Source of the DNA: Mesorhizobium sp. RMAD-H1
GTDB lineage: Bacteria > Pseudomonadota > Alphaproteobacteria > Rhizobiales > Rhizobiaceae
Assembly (NCBI RefSeq): GCF_014191375.1
Contig: NZ_JACHWN010000006.1
Coordinates: forward strand, 124,001 to 188,000
Length of the DNA stretch: 64,000 nucleotides
Reading direction: 5' to 3'
Every line of letters starts with the position of its first letter. The first letter of the stretch is position 1. The notes beneath the pieces are model-generated. The model ran no database searches. It had not been told where the DNA came from and was given only the letters and a program-made list of their open reading frames with translations. The position numbers were made by a program, and so were the translations under genes. Below are positions 1 to 9,229 of this stretch, in pieces.

Positions 1-947
1 TGTCGATCCTTCTGGCCGCCCTTCTGCTCGCCAATATCGTCCATGCCGGGGAGCGTTCCGTCACCGACGATACGGGGCGCACTGTCGTCGTACCGGACAA
101 GCCCGAGCGGATCGTCGTGATGCACGAGCCACTGCTCGGCCTGCCGCTCATGGATCTCGGCGTGCTGCCGGTCGGCAGCTACGGCCGAACCGACGACGGT
201 AAATTCGCAACCACCGTCGACTTCATGGACACCGTGCTGGATACCGGGCTTCCCAAACCCAGGGGGATCGGCCCCTTCGGGCAGATCGATCTCGAGAAGC
301 TGCGCGCGCTCGAGCCCGACCTGATCATCGGCACGGAACTCAATCTCGACAAGGTCGAGCAGCTCTCGACCGTAGCACCAGTCTATCTCCAGAACGTCAG
401 TACCGGAAAGGCGTCCGGTTTCAGCGTCGAAGAGGACCTCGCCAAGGTGGTCAGCCGCGAAGATGCCTTCGCGAAACGCAAAGCGGCCTATCTGAACCAC
501 GTGGCCGCGGTCCGCAAGATGCTGCCCTCCGATCCTGCCGGCCTGGACTATCTCGCGGTTTTCCTGACTGACCAGCTCAACGCGGTCGGAGAGACTTCGG
601 GCGCGGTCCAGGCGCTCGAGGACCTCGGCTATCGCCGGCTGGAACCGGGGCATGGAAGCAGGCCGGCAGCACAGGGCGGCTCGACGATGCTGGTGCCGCT
701 CGGAGCGGATGCCTTCGGACGGCTTGAGCCCGATCTTCTGGTTGTGATGAACAGCTACATGAATGACGCGCGCGACGAGACGGGAACGCGCGCCGCGCTT
801 GACCGGATCATGCCGGGCTGGGAGAGCTTCCTGAAGCCGGCCCGGGAAGGGCGCATCCTTTTCCTCGACTCCGCCAAAGTCATGACGCCGACGATAGCGA
901 GCGCCGAACACGCGCTGGATGCGATCGAGGCGTGGACGAAACGGTAG
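1..947 (+). CDS. Periplasmic iron-siderophore-binding protein (5' end outside window)
   Basis: The reading frame is already open at base 3 and gives 314 residues, so the start codon lies outside the window. The visible N-terminus is the tail of a signal peptide (ILLAALLLANIVHA) followed by a typical FecB/FepB-type mature start (SVTDDTGRTVVVPDKPERIVV). The body has the features of the periplasmic binding protein fold PF01497, including LEPDLIIG and LEPDLLVVM segments that mark the two lobes. It would carry the ferric siderophore from the TonB receptor to an inner-membrane ABC importer, whose permease and ATPase are not in this window and may lie upstream. It is convergent with the TonB receptor gene. 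The family call is firm; the substrate is inferred from the catechol cluster next door. Confidence 0.85.
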   Translation, partial: SILLAALLLANIVHAGERSVTDDTGRTVVVPDKPERIVVMHEPLLGLPLMDLGVLPVGSYGRTDDGKFATTVDFMDTVLDTGLPKPRGIGPFGQIDLEKLRALEPDLIIGTELNLDKVEQLSTVAPVYLQNVSTGKASGFSVEEDLAKVVSREDAFAKRKAAYLNHVAAVRKMLPSDPAGLDYLAVFLTDQLNAVGETSGAVQALEDLGYRRLEPGHGSRPAAQGGSTMLVPLGADAFGRLEPDLLVVMNSYMNDARDETGTRAALDRIMPGWESFLKPAREGRILFLDSAKVMTPTIASAEHALDAIEAWTKR

Positions 948-953
948 ATAAAG

Positions 954-977
954 AAAAACGGGCCGGAATACGGCCCG
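954..977 (-). terminator. Rho-independent terminator of the TonB receptor gene
   Basis: A perfect 7-bp stem (CGGGCCG / CGGCCCG) with a GAATA loop lies between the two convergent genes. On the minus strand it is followed by a run of five T, so it fits an intrinsic terminator for the receptor gene, whose stop codon is 28 bases away. On the plus strand there is no T run, so it would serve the binding-protein gene poorly. Confidence 0.75.
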
Positions 978-1004
978 CCGACTCATGCCGGAAGTTTTGG
1001 GAGG

Positions 1005-3098
1005 TCAGAACTTCACTCTCATCCCCACGCCAAATGTGCGCGGCTCCAGCATGGAGCCTACAATGGCGATCCCTCTGGCCGAGCGATCGTCATACTTCCA
1101 GGTGGGCGTGCGCTCGTCGAAGATATTGTTGACGTAGCCATAGATCTGGAAGCTTTCGTTCGGCGCATAGACGATGCGGGCATTGGCTATCGTATAGGAG
1201 TCGATGTAGTAGGCCGGATCGTTATTGTCCGTCGAGTGGTATCCGTCGGTGTGACGGACGTCGCCGCTGAGCCGGACTTTCTCCGTGATTTCCCAGTCCG
1301 CACCGAAGCCGAACATGTAACCCGGCGCCCTGCCGAATTCATTGCCTTCCTGGATATCCGCGGATGGATAGCTGAACTCGGTGATCTCGGTTTGGAGAAG
1401 GCCCGCCGAGGCCCTGATGCGGAGCGCGTCGAGAGCTTGATAGTCCGCGCTCACTTCCAGGCCATAGGATTTCGCCTTTTCAGCATTCACGACCACGTTC
1501 CCGAACAGTTGCCCATTGAGGTAGTCGGGCACGACGCGCTGTGAGTCGCGCTGATCGGTGTAGAACAGATTGCCGCTCAGCATCAGCCGGTCGTCGAGCA
1601 GGCGGGCGCGGGCGAACAGCTCGTAATTCCAAAGCGTTTCCGGCTCGAATGTGTAGAAGCTGGCGCTTGCGAACCTCAACCCCGCACCGCCCGGATTATA
1701 GCCGCGATTTACCAGAGCACCGACGGTCACATCAGGCGTCAGATCATAGGCAAGGGAGATCTTGGGCAGCAGCGTGTCGTACTCCTCGTCGAAATCCAGA
1801 GTATCGTTGCGCGCATAGCCCGGGGCGCTTCCGTAGCGCTGGACATGATCGAACTGGTAGCGCAGTCCGCCGGTCAGCGCCCAGCGCTCGGTAAAGCGCC
1901 AGGTGACCTCCGTGAACAGGCCGAGACTGTCCTTCGTGTCGTCAAAATCCGATACGCCGCGCAGATAGAGCGTATCGTTGGAGGTAACATGGCTGTAGTA
2001 AACGCCGGCAACGCCGCTCCAGGTGGAATCTTCCGTTCCGAAATTGATCCGGGTCTCGTTGGAGACGTCCCGGTAATCCATGGTGGCGCCGCCATTCGTC
2101 CACGGCTCCGCCTCACGGGTGATATCTCCGTACGAATATTGCAACTGGTTGGTCAGTTTGACATCGCCGAAATCATAGCTGACATCCAGAATGCCGGTGC
2201 TGACGCGCGTATCGTAGCTCGGCATCGAGAGCGTCTCGTTATCCAGATCCTCGTAGGGCGGATAGGCTCCCTCCGATGTCGGGCGGTTCAGCCGGCCATG
2301 TGAAAGGGTCAGCTTCGCCTGGAACTCCGGAATTTCCACCGGCTGCCAGAGAAGCTTCAGGCGACCGGTAAAGGATTCGAAATCCTGGTCCGTACTGCCA
2401 TGGCCAAAATTGGGATTCGTATAGTCGATGAAGGTGTCGCGGCCGCTGTAGTCGACGACCAATCGCGCCGCGAATTCATCCGTAAGCGGTCCGGATACGA
2501 CGAACGAAGCCCGTTTGTTGTTGAGGGTCCCGTACTCGACCTGTGCCTCGCGTTCGAGCGTGAATGTCGGGTCCTTCGTCTTCACGATGATGGCGCCGGC
2601 GACGCTGTTGGCGCCCATGGTTGTCGTCTGCGGACCGCGAAACACCTCGATGCTTTCGACATCCCAGATGGAGGTCGCCCCGAAGGTGGATTCATAGAAA
2701 CTCAGATTATGCCCGTCGACATTGATCCGGGCGCGCGGAACGGTTCCGCCGAAGAAAGCGCCGGAGCCGAAATTGGGGCCCTGGCCGTCGACGCCACGGA
2801 TAATCGGCGCGCCGACGGTATCGGTATACAGAACGTTCGGCGTGCCCCGGACCAGATCCGAGACATGAGCCGTCCCTACCCTCTCCCTGATGTCCTTTTC
2901 CGTAATGACATCGACGGAAGTGGCGGTTTCGAAGAGACTGCGCTGGACGCCCTCGCCCGTGACCGTGATCGGGTCGAGTACGATGGAACCGTCCGGACTG
3001 GCTGCTCCATCCTGACCGAATGCGGATGCCGCAAACACGGGCAAAATCGCAAGCGCGCTGACGCCCCGCCCCAATTTCCTCGCAAGATTTGACGCCAT
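1005..3098 (-). CDS. TonB-dependent outer-membrane siderophore receptor
   Basis: This 697-residue protein has a signal peptide (about residues 1-28) and a TonB box (LDPITVTG, residues 41-48). A plug domain follows (VRGTPNVLYTDTVGAPIIRGVDGQGP and FRGPQTTTMGANSVAGAI), then a beta-barrel ending in the outer-membrane terminal phenylalanine (GVGMRVKF). It imports a ferric siderophore across the outer membrane using TonB-ExbBD energy. It sits divergently from the reductase gene, with a RirA-type operator 112 bases upstream of the start, and converges on the binding-protein gene. Length and domain order are normal. Uptake of the locally made catechol is inferred from context; a xenosiderophore is also possible. 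Confidence 0.9.
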   Translation of the reverse strand: MASNLARKLGRGVSALAILPVFAASAFGQDGAASPDGSIVLDPITVTGEGVQRSLFETATSVDVITEKDIRERVGTAHVSDLVRGTPNVLYTDTVGAPIIRGVDGQGPNFGSGAFFGGTVPRARINVDGHNLSFYESTFGATSIWDVESIEVFRGPQTTTMGANSVAGAIIVKTKDPTFTLEREAQVEYGTLNNKRASFVVSGPLTDEFAARLVVDYSGRDTFIDYTNPNFGHGSTDQDFESFTGRLKLLWQPVEIPEFQAKLTLSHGRLNRPTSEGAYPPYEDLDNETLSMPSYDTRVSTGILDVSYDFGDVKLTNQLQYSYGDITREAEPWTNGGATMDYRDVSNETRINFGTEDSTWSGVAGVYYSHVTSNDTLYLRGVSDFDDTKDSLGLFTEVTWRFTERWALTGGLRYQFDHVQRYGSAPGYARNDTLDFDEEYDTLLPKISLAYDLTPDVTVGALVNRGYNPGGAGLRFASASFYTFEPETLWNYELFARARLLDDRLMLSGNLFYTDQRDSQRVVPDYLNGQLFGNVVVNAEKAKSYGLEVSADYQALDALRIRASAGLLQTEITEFSYPSADIQEGNEFGRAPGYMFGFGADWEITEKVRLSGDVRHTDGYHSTDNNDPAYYIDSYTIANARIVYAPNESFQIYGYVNNIFDERTPTWKYDDRSARGIAIVGSMLEPRTFGVGMRVKF

Positions 3099-3559
3099 AG
3101 TTCCCCCGGCTCCCCATACAGAAAGAACGCTGGCTAAGGCAGGACCGTGGCTCGCGAAATGAACGATGCTGCGTCACAATGCACAACGCATTCCGCATGT
3201 CAAGAAACATGATTATTTCAGTCATGTATTTGGTATCGCGCCTGAACGACAGCCACGACATTCCTTCTGCGGCAGCACGAAAGAGCTCCAATTCCATGCA
3301 TTCCGCCCGCGGCGGCCAGCCCGTGCCCTGCCCCTGATCAATCCTTCGTACAGCTTCTCTGCATTAACTTGAGTTTTTGAGACAAGTTATCTTGCGGGAC
3401 AAGATCGGCGTTGCTAAGGTCCGCGTATCAACCGCAGCAGCTTCAGATTAAGGCTGATGAGGCCGCACGTTCGAAATTCACTTTTGAGCGGAAATGTTCC
3501 GCTGGGGGAACGATCCCTTGACGATGTCCTCCGGCGGATTCAGAAAAAGGATTGAAGCC
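3099..3559. other. Divergent regulatory region between receptor and reductase genes
   Basis: This 461-base stretch holds no gene I can support. It contains a RirA-type site (3210-3224), a TTGACA -35-like hexamer for the receptor on the minus strand (3198-3203), and an inverted repeat AACTTG-N11-CAAGTT (3366-3388) in an AT-rich patch. It also holds a perfect palindrome AGCGGAA-ATG-TTCCGCT (3487-3503) 56 bases before the reductase start. The AT-rich patch around 3360-3400 probably contains the plus-strand promoter, with near-miss TGA-N9-TCN sites at 3371 and 3379. The palindromes could be operators or a leader hairpin. Confidence 0.5.
3210..3224. promoter_or_regulatory. RirA-type iron-responsive operator (IRO box)
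   Basis: The sequence matches the palindromic TGA-N9-TCA consensus described for the rhizobial iron regulator RirA, with an AT-rich core. It lies just upstream of a TTGACA hexamer reading towards the TonB receptor, a position compatible with repression under iron-replete conditions. Such a six-base match arises by chance about once per 4 kb, so the weight comes from its position and from the second site in the entC promoter. Confidence 0.5.
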
Positions 3560-4399
3560 ATGAACATGCCGCAGAGCACGGCCATCCAGCAAACCGATCG
3601 CGCTCCGCAACGCCACCGCCACACTGTGCGGCTGCGCCACCTCAATGTGCGCAGCGTGCAGCCGATCAGCCGCTCGATGGTTCGTGTAATACTAGGCGGA
3701 TCGGAGATCGAGGGCTTTGTCAGCCTGGGTTTCGACGACCACGTCAAGATGTTCTTTCCGATGCCCGGGGAGACGGAGCCGATGCTGCCTTCCGTCGGAC
3801 CGGACGGCCTGGAAATGCCGAAGGGCCCGCACAAGCCGATCGCCCGCGACTTCACGCCCCGTCGCTACGATCCGGTCGCCGGGGAACTGACGATCGATTT
3901 TGCGCTCGGTCACGACGGGCCGGCGAGCAATTGGGCGCGCTCGGCAGCCGCTGGCGACAGCGCCTGGATTGCCGGGCCGCGCAGCTCCTTCGTGTTCCCG
4001 CTTGAGTTCGACTGGCATCTCCTCATCGCCGATGAAACCGGTTTGCCGGCCCTGGCGCGCCGTCTTGAGGAACTGCCGGCAAACAAGCGCGCCATAGCGC
4101 TGATCGAAGTGGACGATGAGAAGGACGAGCTCTTGCTGGAGAGTGCGGCCGGGGCGACGGTCATTTGGGCTCATCGCAAAGGCGAACCGGCAGGCGAAAG
4201 CCGCACCCTTTACCAAACGCTGCAAGCGCTCGCCCTGCCGCAGGGAGACTTCTTCGCCTGGATCGCCTGCGAATCCCGGGTCGCGAAGGAATTGCGCGGA
4301 TTTCTGGTTCAGGAATGCGGCGCCAATCCGAAATGGACGCGCGCCTCGGGCTATTGGCGACGTGGTGCGATCGCCGTTCACGACCACTTCGACGAGTGA
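3560..4399 (+). CDS. Siderophore-interacting protein (ViuB-like FAD ferric-siderophore reductase)
   Basis: The protein has 279 residues from the ATG at 3560, preceded by AAGGA at suitable spacing; an upstream in-frame ATG at 3494 lacks this and overlaps a palindrome. It belongs to the SIP/ViuB family: an FAD-binding barrel with the flavin motif ARDFTPRRYD near residue 95, followed by an NAD(P)H-binding half (HLLIADETGLPALARRLEELP). Such enzymes reduce Fe(III) bound to catechol siderophores in the cytoplasm and so release iron. It is the first gene of a plus-strand run with the stand-alone carrier protein and the C-PCP-C synthetase. ViuB is the vibriobactin-utilisation protein, which agrees with the vibriobactin-like enzymes here. 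Confidence 0.88.
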   Translation: MNMPQSTAIQQTDRAPQRHRHTVRLRHLNVRSVQPISRSMVRVILGGSEIEGFVSLGFDDHVKMFFPMPGETEPMLPSVGPDGLEMPKGPHKPIARDFTPRRYDPVAGELTIDFALGHDGPASNWARSAAAGDSAWIAGPRSSFVFPLEFDWHLLIADETGLPALARRLEELPANKRAIALIEVDDEKDELLLESAAGATVIWAHRKGEPAGESRTLYQTLQALALPQGDFFAWIACESRVAKELRGFLVQECGANPKWTRASGYWRRGAIAVHDHFDE

Positions 4400-4439
4400 G
4401 CGTGCACGACGCGGGTTCAACGCGGTTCGGGACTGCGAG

Positions 4440-4721
4440 ATGGCAGGGAGCAACCACCCAACGGACATGACCGGGACGATCGAGCGGATAAGAGGCGAAC
4501 TCTCCCGGTTTATCGACGAGGACATCCGCAAGGTGTCCGCGGATACCAATCTTATCGAAATCGGGCTGCATTCGCTGGCGATCATGCATCTTGTCACGCC
4601 CCTGTCGCGACTTGCAGGAGCCCCGCTCGATTATGCCGATCTGGCGCGCCAGCCCTCGCTCGGCGCGTGGGGCGCGCTGATATGCCGGCTTCAGGATCGA
4701 CAGAAAGCAGAGAGGGGCTGA
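4440..4721 (+). CDS. Stand-alone aryl/peptidyl carrier protein
   Basis: This is a 93-residue carrier protein. It carries the phosphopantetheine site GLHSL (compare GLDSL in the EntB carrier domain at the other end of the locus) and a third-helix segment LDYADLARQPSLGAWGALI. That segment resembles VGFDDLARDPTLNGWWALI of the local EntB, so it is closer to aryl carrier domains than to standard PCPs. The start at 4440 has a modest GGGA; an internal ATG at 4467 would give 84 residues and is possible. It lies 40 bases after the reductase gene and 47 bases before the C-PCP-C synthetase, so it is probably co-transcribed. V. cholerae vibriobactin genes have no free second aryl carrier, so its role is open: a second dihydroxybenzoate carrier is my inference. 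Confidence 0.75.
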   Translation: MAGSNHPTDMTGTIERIRGELSRFIDEDIRKVSADTNLIEIGLHSLAIMHLVTPLSRLAGAPLDYADLARQPSLGAWGALICRLQDRQKAERG

Positions 4722-4768
4722 CGTCATAGCCCGTGATCGGCTGGACGCCGGAGCAAAAGGAGACAATC

Positions 4769-7700
4769 ATGGCTGAAGAATCCGACCGTCTGATGACATG
4801 CGACGACGAGCAGCGCTTCAACAAAACCCTTGGAGCCTTGTCAGGTGGATCAGGCGACGCACGCATCCTGGCGCCGCATTCTGGCGGGAAGAACACCGGA
4901 GAAGCGCGTCCCTCCCAGCACGAGGAACGGACGTGGCTGATCCAGCAGCAGGATCCTGACACCGTCCTGAGGCGGGCTCTGGCCTACAGGCTGGGCGGGT
5001 GGCCGGATATTCCGAAGCTTGTGCATGCTGTCCGCACCCTTATCCGCTCCGTGCCTGACCTCAATGCGCGCTACAGCTTCGACGATGACGGCGAGTTGCG
5101 CAAACTTCATGCCGATGGAGAGGGGCAATATCTGGAGATACTCAGTGCCGATTCCCGGCACCAGGCGGTCGATATCATACTGGCCAGGCAGGCCGCCTCC
5201 TGGGATCCGGAGCACGAACCGCCTTTCAAGGCCCTGCTCATCCTGGAGCGTTGCGAAGTCGTGCTCGCCCTTCTCATGCACCGGATCCTCGACGAGACCT
5301 GCCGCCCCGAAGACCTCCTGCGCATGATCGCTCAGGTCTATAATGATGAACCGCCGGCTTCAACGGCTACGCTCCGATCCACGGTGCCGACAGCCGGAAC
5401 GAGTGATCCTGCGCCTGTTGCCTGGATCCGTCGCGCCGACACCCGATCCAGGGTCGAGATCGTCGATTTCGGCGCGCCGGACGCGGTATCCTCCGCCGGG
5501 CGACAGGCTGCCCTGCGTTACGGAACCACCATCGAAGGGCAGGCCCTGAGCGACCTTGCCGGATCGCCGCCCGATATGGCGCGCCTTCTTGCCGCCATTT
5601 CCGTGCAGTTCGCGCGCTTCCTGTGCATGCTGGACGGGCACAGCAGGATCGCTCTCGTCCTGCCCCGCCGGCCCGAGGCACATCTCGGCGACCCTGGTGC
5701 CGATCCCGCAACGGCAGACCTGCTGCAACTGGTCCTTGAACGTGACCTGCCGGTGGCAGATGCCGTGGAACGCGTTCTCTCGCATCTGCACATGCCACAA
5801 ACGGATAATTCCGACGGAGCACCGCCGATCCCGGCAGGCGATCTTCCGCAGGCCCGCATTGCCTGGCTGACGGATCCACGTCGCTTCTTCGCGCTGAAAT
5901 CCGTCATCGTGGAGCGCCTGCCCATACCCACGCTCGAGATGCGCCCTGATCTCGAACTTGCCGTCGGCCTCAACACGCAGGGCAAAATCGTTTTGGAGAT
6001 GGTGACGGGGCAGGCGGTCTCGCATCATGCCGGTCCCTTCCTGATGGAGCGTTTCGTCGGCTTCATCAACAGCGCCGAAACCCTCGGCTCCGGACGCGGT
6101 GCCATCCCGCTCTCATCGGCACAGGCAGCGAACCGGGCAGAAGCGCCGACCCCTCCTGCGGCGGATATCGACGCGATCGCCGCTCTCATCCTTTCCGAGT
6201 TTCGGGAGGCGCTGGGTTCGCCGGACCTGGGTCCCGACGACGACTTTTTCGACCACGGCGGACACTCGCTGATCGCCACCCGCATCATCGGTCGCCTTCT
6301 CGGCACCCACGGCATCGAGGTGCATTTCAACGACCTGTTCAGCTATCCGACAGCGGCCTCGCTCGCCCCGCATGCAGTACTTACCGGGCCCGCCGCCGGC
6401 CTCTCGTCCGGCGGGAAGGTCGACCAGTCGCCGACGGCACCGCTCTCGCTTGCGCAGATGTCGCTTTGGAAGGCCTATGCCGCCTTCGGCTTCAACGAAA
6501 TCTTCAACATTCCCTTCGCGCTGGAGTTCCTCGCGCCGGTCGATGAGCATGTCTTCGAATGCGCCTTCACCGACATCCTCGAGCGGCATCCGGGCCTTCG
6601 CACACTGTTCTTCAAGGACGGCGAGACCGTACGCCAAGAAGTGGTGCCAATGTACGACCTGCCACGATACAAATGGTTCTGGTCGAGCCGTGAGAGCGAG
6701 GGCGTCGACCGTCACCAGGAAGCGCGTCACCATTTCGATCTCGCCAGCGAGCTGCCGCTCAGGCTTCGTTTCCTGATCGACCCGGCGACGAACCGCCAGA
6801 TCCTCTCATTCCTCTTCCACCACATCGTGCTCGACGAATGGTCGGTCAATCTGATGATGGACGAGCTTGCCGAAGCTTATCGCGCCCGCGCGGCCGGCAG
6901 GGAACCGGCCTGGTCGACAACCCCAGCTGCCTTCCACGAATTCGCCCGGCAGCAGAATGAGCGAGGTGTCGACAAGGCGCATCTGGCCTATTGGACCGAC
7001 ATGCTGCGCGATGCCCCGAAAGGTCTGCCGATTTTCGAGCACAAGGAGGAGGCGCATGATCAGCCCGGCGACACATCGCCCGCCGGCGGCTGGGTCGAGC
7101 TCAAGCTCGAGCGCGCCGTCTCGGAAGGGCTTTATGCGCTCGCCAAGGAGAACAGCGCTTCCCTGTTCAACGTAGCCTATGCGGCGATTGCCGCCTCGCT
7201 CCACAAGCTCGGGCGGCTCAGCGATCTCGTCATAGGCACATCCGCCTCGGGTCGCATCGATCCCGACTTCTTTGATACCGTCGGTTACTTCACCACGGTC
7301 GTCGCCCACCGTCTCCTGTTCTGGCGTGAAATGACAGTCGGGGAGTTGATCGCGACGGTGAAGAACACGATCAACCAGTCCATGCCGCATACCGAGATCC
7401 CGATCGACCTCGTCGAGGACGCGCTCGGCATGACGCCCGGCCGCGATCACCTGTTCGAGGTGTTCATCCAGATTCATGCAAAGAACAAGTTGAACGGCAC
7501 GCTCCCCACACCCGATGGCGGAAGCATTGAATTCCGCCAGGTTGATCCGGACAAGCATGAATCACTGCTGGGACTGCATTTCGAAGTGATGGAGGAAACC
7601 GTGGGCGGCGAACGGTCGATCCGTGTGCTGATGAGCTATCGCGCCGACCATTACGCACCGGAGCAGGTGGAGCGCATCCGCAGCATGACGAGCGGCCTGT

Positions 7701-7786
7701 TCACCCGGTTTTCCCACTCCGGAGCCTCCGCCATGACGCTGGCCGAACTGGCCCCGGAGCAGGAGCAGGCCTTGTCTAGCGGCTGA
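4769..7786 (+). CDS. VibF-like NRPS, C-terminal half (C-PCP-C)
   Basis: The protein has 1005 residues from the ATG at 4769, which has a strong AAGGAGA site; an upstream GTG at 4733 is not needed. Domain order is a degenerate condensation domain (about residues 30-430; active-site region MHRILDET instead of HHxxxDG), a peptidyl carrier protein (about 475-540; DDDFFDHGGHSL), and a second condensation domain (about 560-1000) with HHIVLDEWS. There is no adenylation domain, so it must be loaded by another protein. This order equals the C1-PCP-C2 end of V. cholerae VibF, whose other domains are encoded on the opposite strand at 9230-13690. The final C domain would transfer the (aryl-oxazolinyl)carbonyl group to the VibH product. 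Its stop codon overlaps the convergent vibH-like gene by 11 bases. Confidence 0.87.
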   Translation: MAEESDRLMTCDDEQRFNKTLGALSGGSGDARILAPHSGGKNTGEARPSQHEERTWLIQQQDPDTVLRRALAYRLGGWPDIPKLVHAVRTLIRSVPDLNARYSFDDDGELRKLHADGEGQYLEILSADSRHQAVDIILARQAASWDPEHEPPFKALLILERCEVVLALLMHRILDETCRPEDLLRMIAQVYNDEPPASTATLRSTVPTAGTSDPAPVAWIRRADTRSRVEIVDFGAPDAVSSAGRQAALRYGTTIEGQALSDLAGSPPDMARLLAAISVQFARFLCMLDGHSRIALVLPRRPEAHLGDPGADPATADLLQLVLERDLPVADAVERVLSHLHMPQTDNSDGAPPIPAGDLPQARIAWLTDPRRFFALKSVIVERLPIPTLEMRPDLELAVGLNTQGKIVLEMVTGQAVSHHAGPFLMERFVGFINSAETLGSGRGAIPLSSAQAANRAEAPTPPAADIDAIAALILSEFREALGSPDLGPDDDFFDHGGHSLIATRIIGRLLGTHGIEVHFNDLFSYPTAASLAPHAVLTGPAAGLSSGGKVDQSPTAPLSLAQMSLWKAYAAFGFNEIFNIPFALEFLAPVDEHVFECAFTDILERHPGLRTLFFKDGETVRQEVVPMYDLPRYKWFWSSRESEGVDRHQEARHHFDLASELPLRLRFLIDPATNRQILSFLFHHIVLDEWSVNLMMDELAEAYRARAAGREPAWSTTPAAFHEFARQQNERGVDKAHLAYWTDMLRDAPKGLPIFEHKEEAHDQPGDTSPAGGWVELKLERAVSEGLYALAKENSASLFNVAYAAIAASLHKLGRLSDLVIGTSASGRIDPDFFDTVGYFTTVVAHRLLFWREMTVGELIATVKNTINQSMPHTEIPIDLVEDALGMTPGRDHLFEVFIQIHAKNKLNGTLPTPDGGSIEFRQVDPDKHESLLGLHFEVMEETVGGERSIRVLMSYRADHYAPEQVERIRSMTSGLFTRFSHSGASAMTLAELAPEQEQALSSG

Positions 7787-9134
7787 CCTGGGCAAACCTG
7801 CTCCACAACGCGCCGGCCGGCCGTTCCATCGCGTCCGGCGACAGGCAATGATCGAGAAAGGCCGGCAAGTCCCGTTTGTGCCTGTTGAATTCATCCTGGC
7901 CGGTCATGGACGGGTCGGCGTCGACATAAAGCGTCAGGCGCCTGCCATCATCTTCTCCGCGGAACGTCAGGTTGAAGCCGTCGCCGGGGCCGCTTGCGAG
8001 GATATGGCGGGTCACGCGGCAACCCTCGAATTCGGGAGCGTTGAACGGCAGCACATTGACGAGGGGGGAGAAGAAGAAGCGGCTGCCCTTTGCCACCCCC
8101 TTGTCCTCGGCCATCTGCTCAATGCGGTAACGGCCGTGCAGCCGCTGCTTGCGGAGAATGCCCGCATTGCGCGCGAGTGCGGCGCGGAGCGTCTCCTGCG
8201 GATCGAGAGCCAGCTGGAAGGGCAGGATGTTGACCAGCATGGCAGGCACGTAAGCACCGATGCTGCCCCAGCGGCTCATGAAAGGCAGCCATATCGTCAG
8301 AACCTCCCGGTCCCCGGTCGGCTGCCGCGGCAAGGTGTTGTAGAGATAGAGGCCCGCAAACAGGACAAGCAGATCAGGCCAGCCGATTTCGACCGCAACC
8401 GCCGTTTCCCGGAGCTTTCCGCAAAAGGTAGCGGAAAGCTCATGGTGATGGTGAAGACCGGGTGCGCCATAGTCCTCATCTCCCCTGTAGAGCACAGGCA
8501 AGTCCCCTGATGCATCGAGATATTGCGTCCAGAAGGCCCGATCGGCCTCCCAGCGGCGGCTGGTGCTATATGCCTGCTCCTCGGCAAGGAAACTCGCAAA
8601 GGAGTGGAACGGCTTGCCCGCCTCGCCGCGACCACGCAAATGATTGTAAAGCTGGCCGCAACGCTGTTCGATCAGCGTAAGTCCGTAGCCATCGATGATG
8701 ATGTGATGGGCGCGGATATACCAGAGGTAACGCTTTTCGCCGATGCGGAAGAGGGACTGGGCCGACAGCCTGTCCGTTCGAAGGTCGAGCTTGGCATGGA
8801 TATCGGCCTCCATCAGTGTCTTCGCCTCGGCCAGCGGATCAGCGGAATCCCTCAGATCGATATGCGTGATGACCGGCGTCCGGCTTGCGTCAAAGCATTG
8901 CAGCGGGTCGCCGCCCTGCGCCTCCTGGAGGAAGCGTACCGACAGCACTTCCGATTCGCGGATTGTCTCCGAAATCGCCTTCGTCAGCGCATCCCCGTCG
9001 ACATCACCCTCGATATCCAAGCAATGCGCGACCGTCGAGACCGGCTTGTCCGGATGAAACGAGAACTCCTCCCAGAAATCGAGCTGGGGCATGGTGAGCG
9101 GCATCCATCCGCCATTGGCGTCGATGTGCGACAT
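7776..9134 (-). CDS. VibH-like free-standing condensation enzyme (amide synthase)
   Basis: The protein has 452 residues from the ATG at 9134, which has AGGAG eight bases upstream; the frame runs open to 9239 but the upstream part is not domain-like. It is a single condensation domain with intact HHIIIDG (in the context WYIRAHHIIIDGYGL) and no carrier or adenylation domain. VibH of V. cholerae (about 440 residues) joins dihydroxybenzoate carried on VibB to norspermidine, the first amide of vibriobactin. By analogy this enzyme acylates a polyamine with dihydroxybenzoate from the EntB carrier. It follows the Cy-Cy-A gene on the same strand by 95 bases and is probably co-transcribed with it. Which polyamine is used cannot be read from the sequence. 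Confidence 0.85.
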   Translation of the reverse strand: MSHIDANGGWMPLTMPQLDFWEEFSFHPDKPVSTVAHCLDIEGDVDGDALTKAISETIRESEVLSVRFLQEAQGGDPLQCFDASRTPVITHIDLRDSADPLAEAKTLMEADIHAKLDLRTDRLSAQSLFRIGEKRYLWYIRAHHIIIDGYGLTLIEQRCGQLYNHLRGRGEAGKPFHSFASFLAEEQAYSTSRRWEADRAFWTQYLDASGDLPVLYRGDEDYGAPGLHHHHELSATFCGKLRETAVAVEIGWPDLLVLFAGLYLYNTLPRQPTGDREVLTIWLPFMSRWGSIGAYVPAMLVNILPFQLALDPQETLRAALARNAGILRKQRLHGRYRIEQMAEDKGVAKGSRFFFSPLVNVLPFNAPEFEGCRVTRHILASGPGDGFNLTFRGEDDGRRLTLYVDADPSMTGQDEFNRHKRDLPAFLDHCLSPDAMERPAGALWSRFAQVSR

Positions 9135-9229
9135 GAACTTACTCCTCGCAATGGGGCAAAGGGGACTGGCTTGGGAAACCCTATGGCGGCAATGCACGAC
9201 ACCGGGTTCCCCGCGGCTGCCCGGAAACG

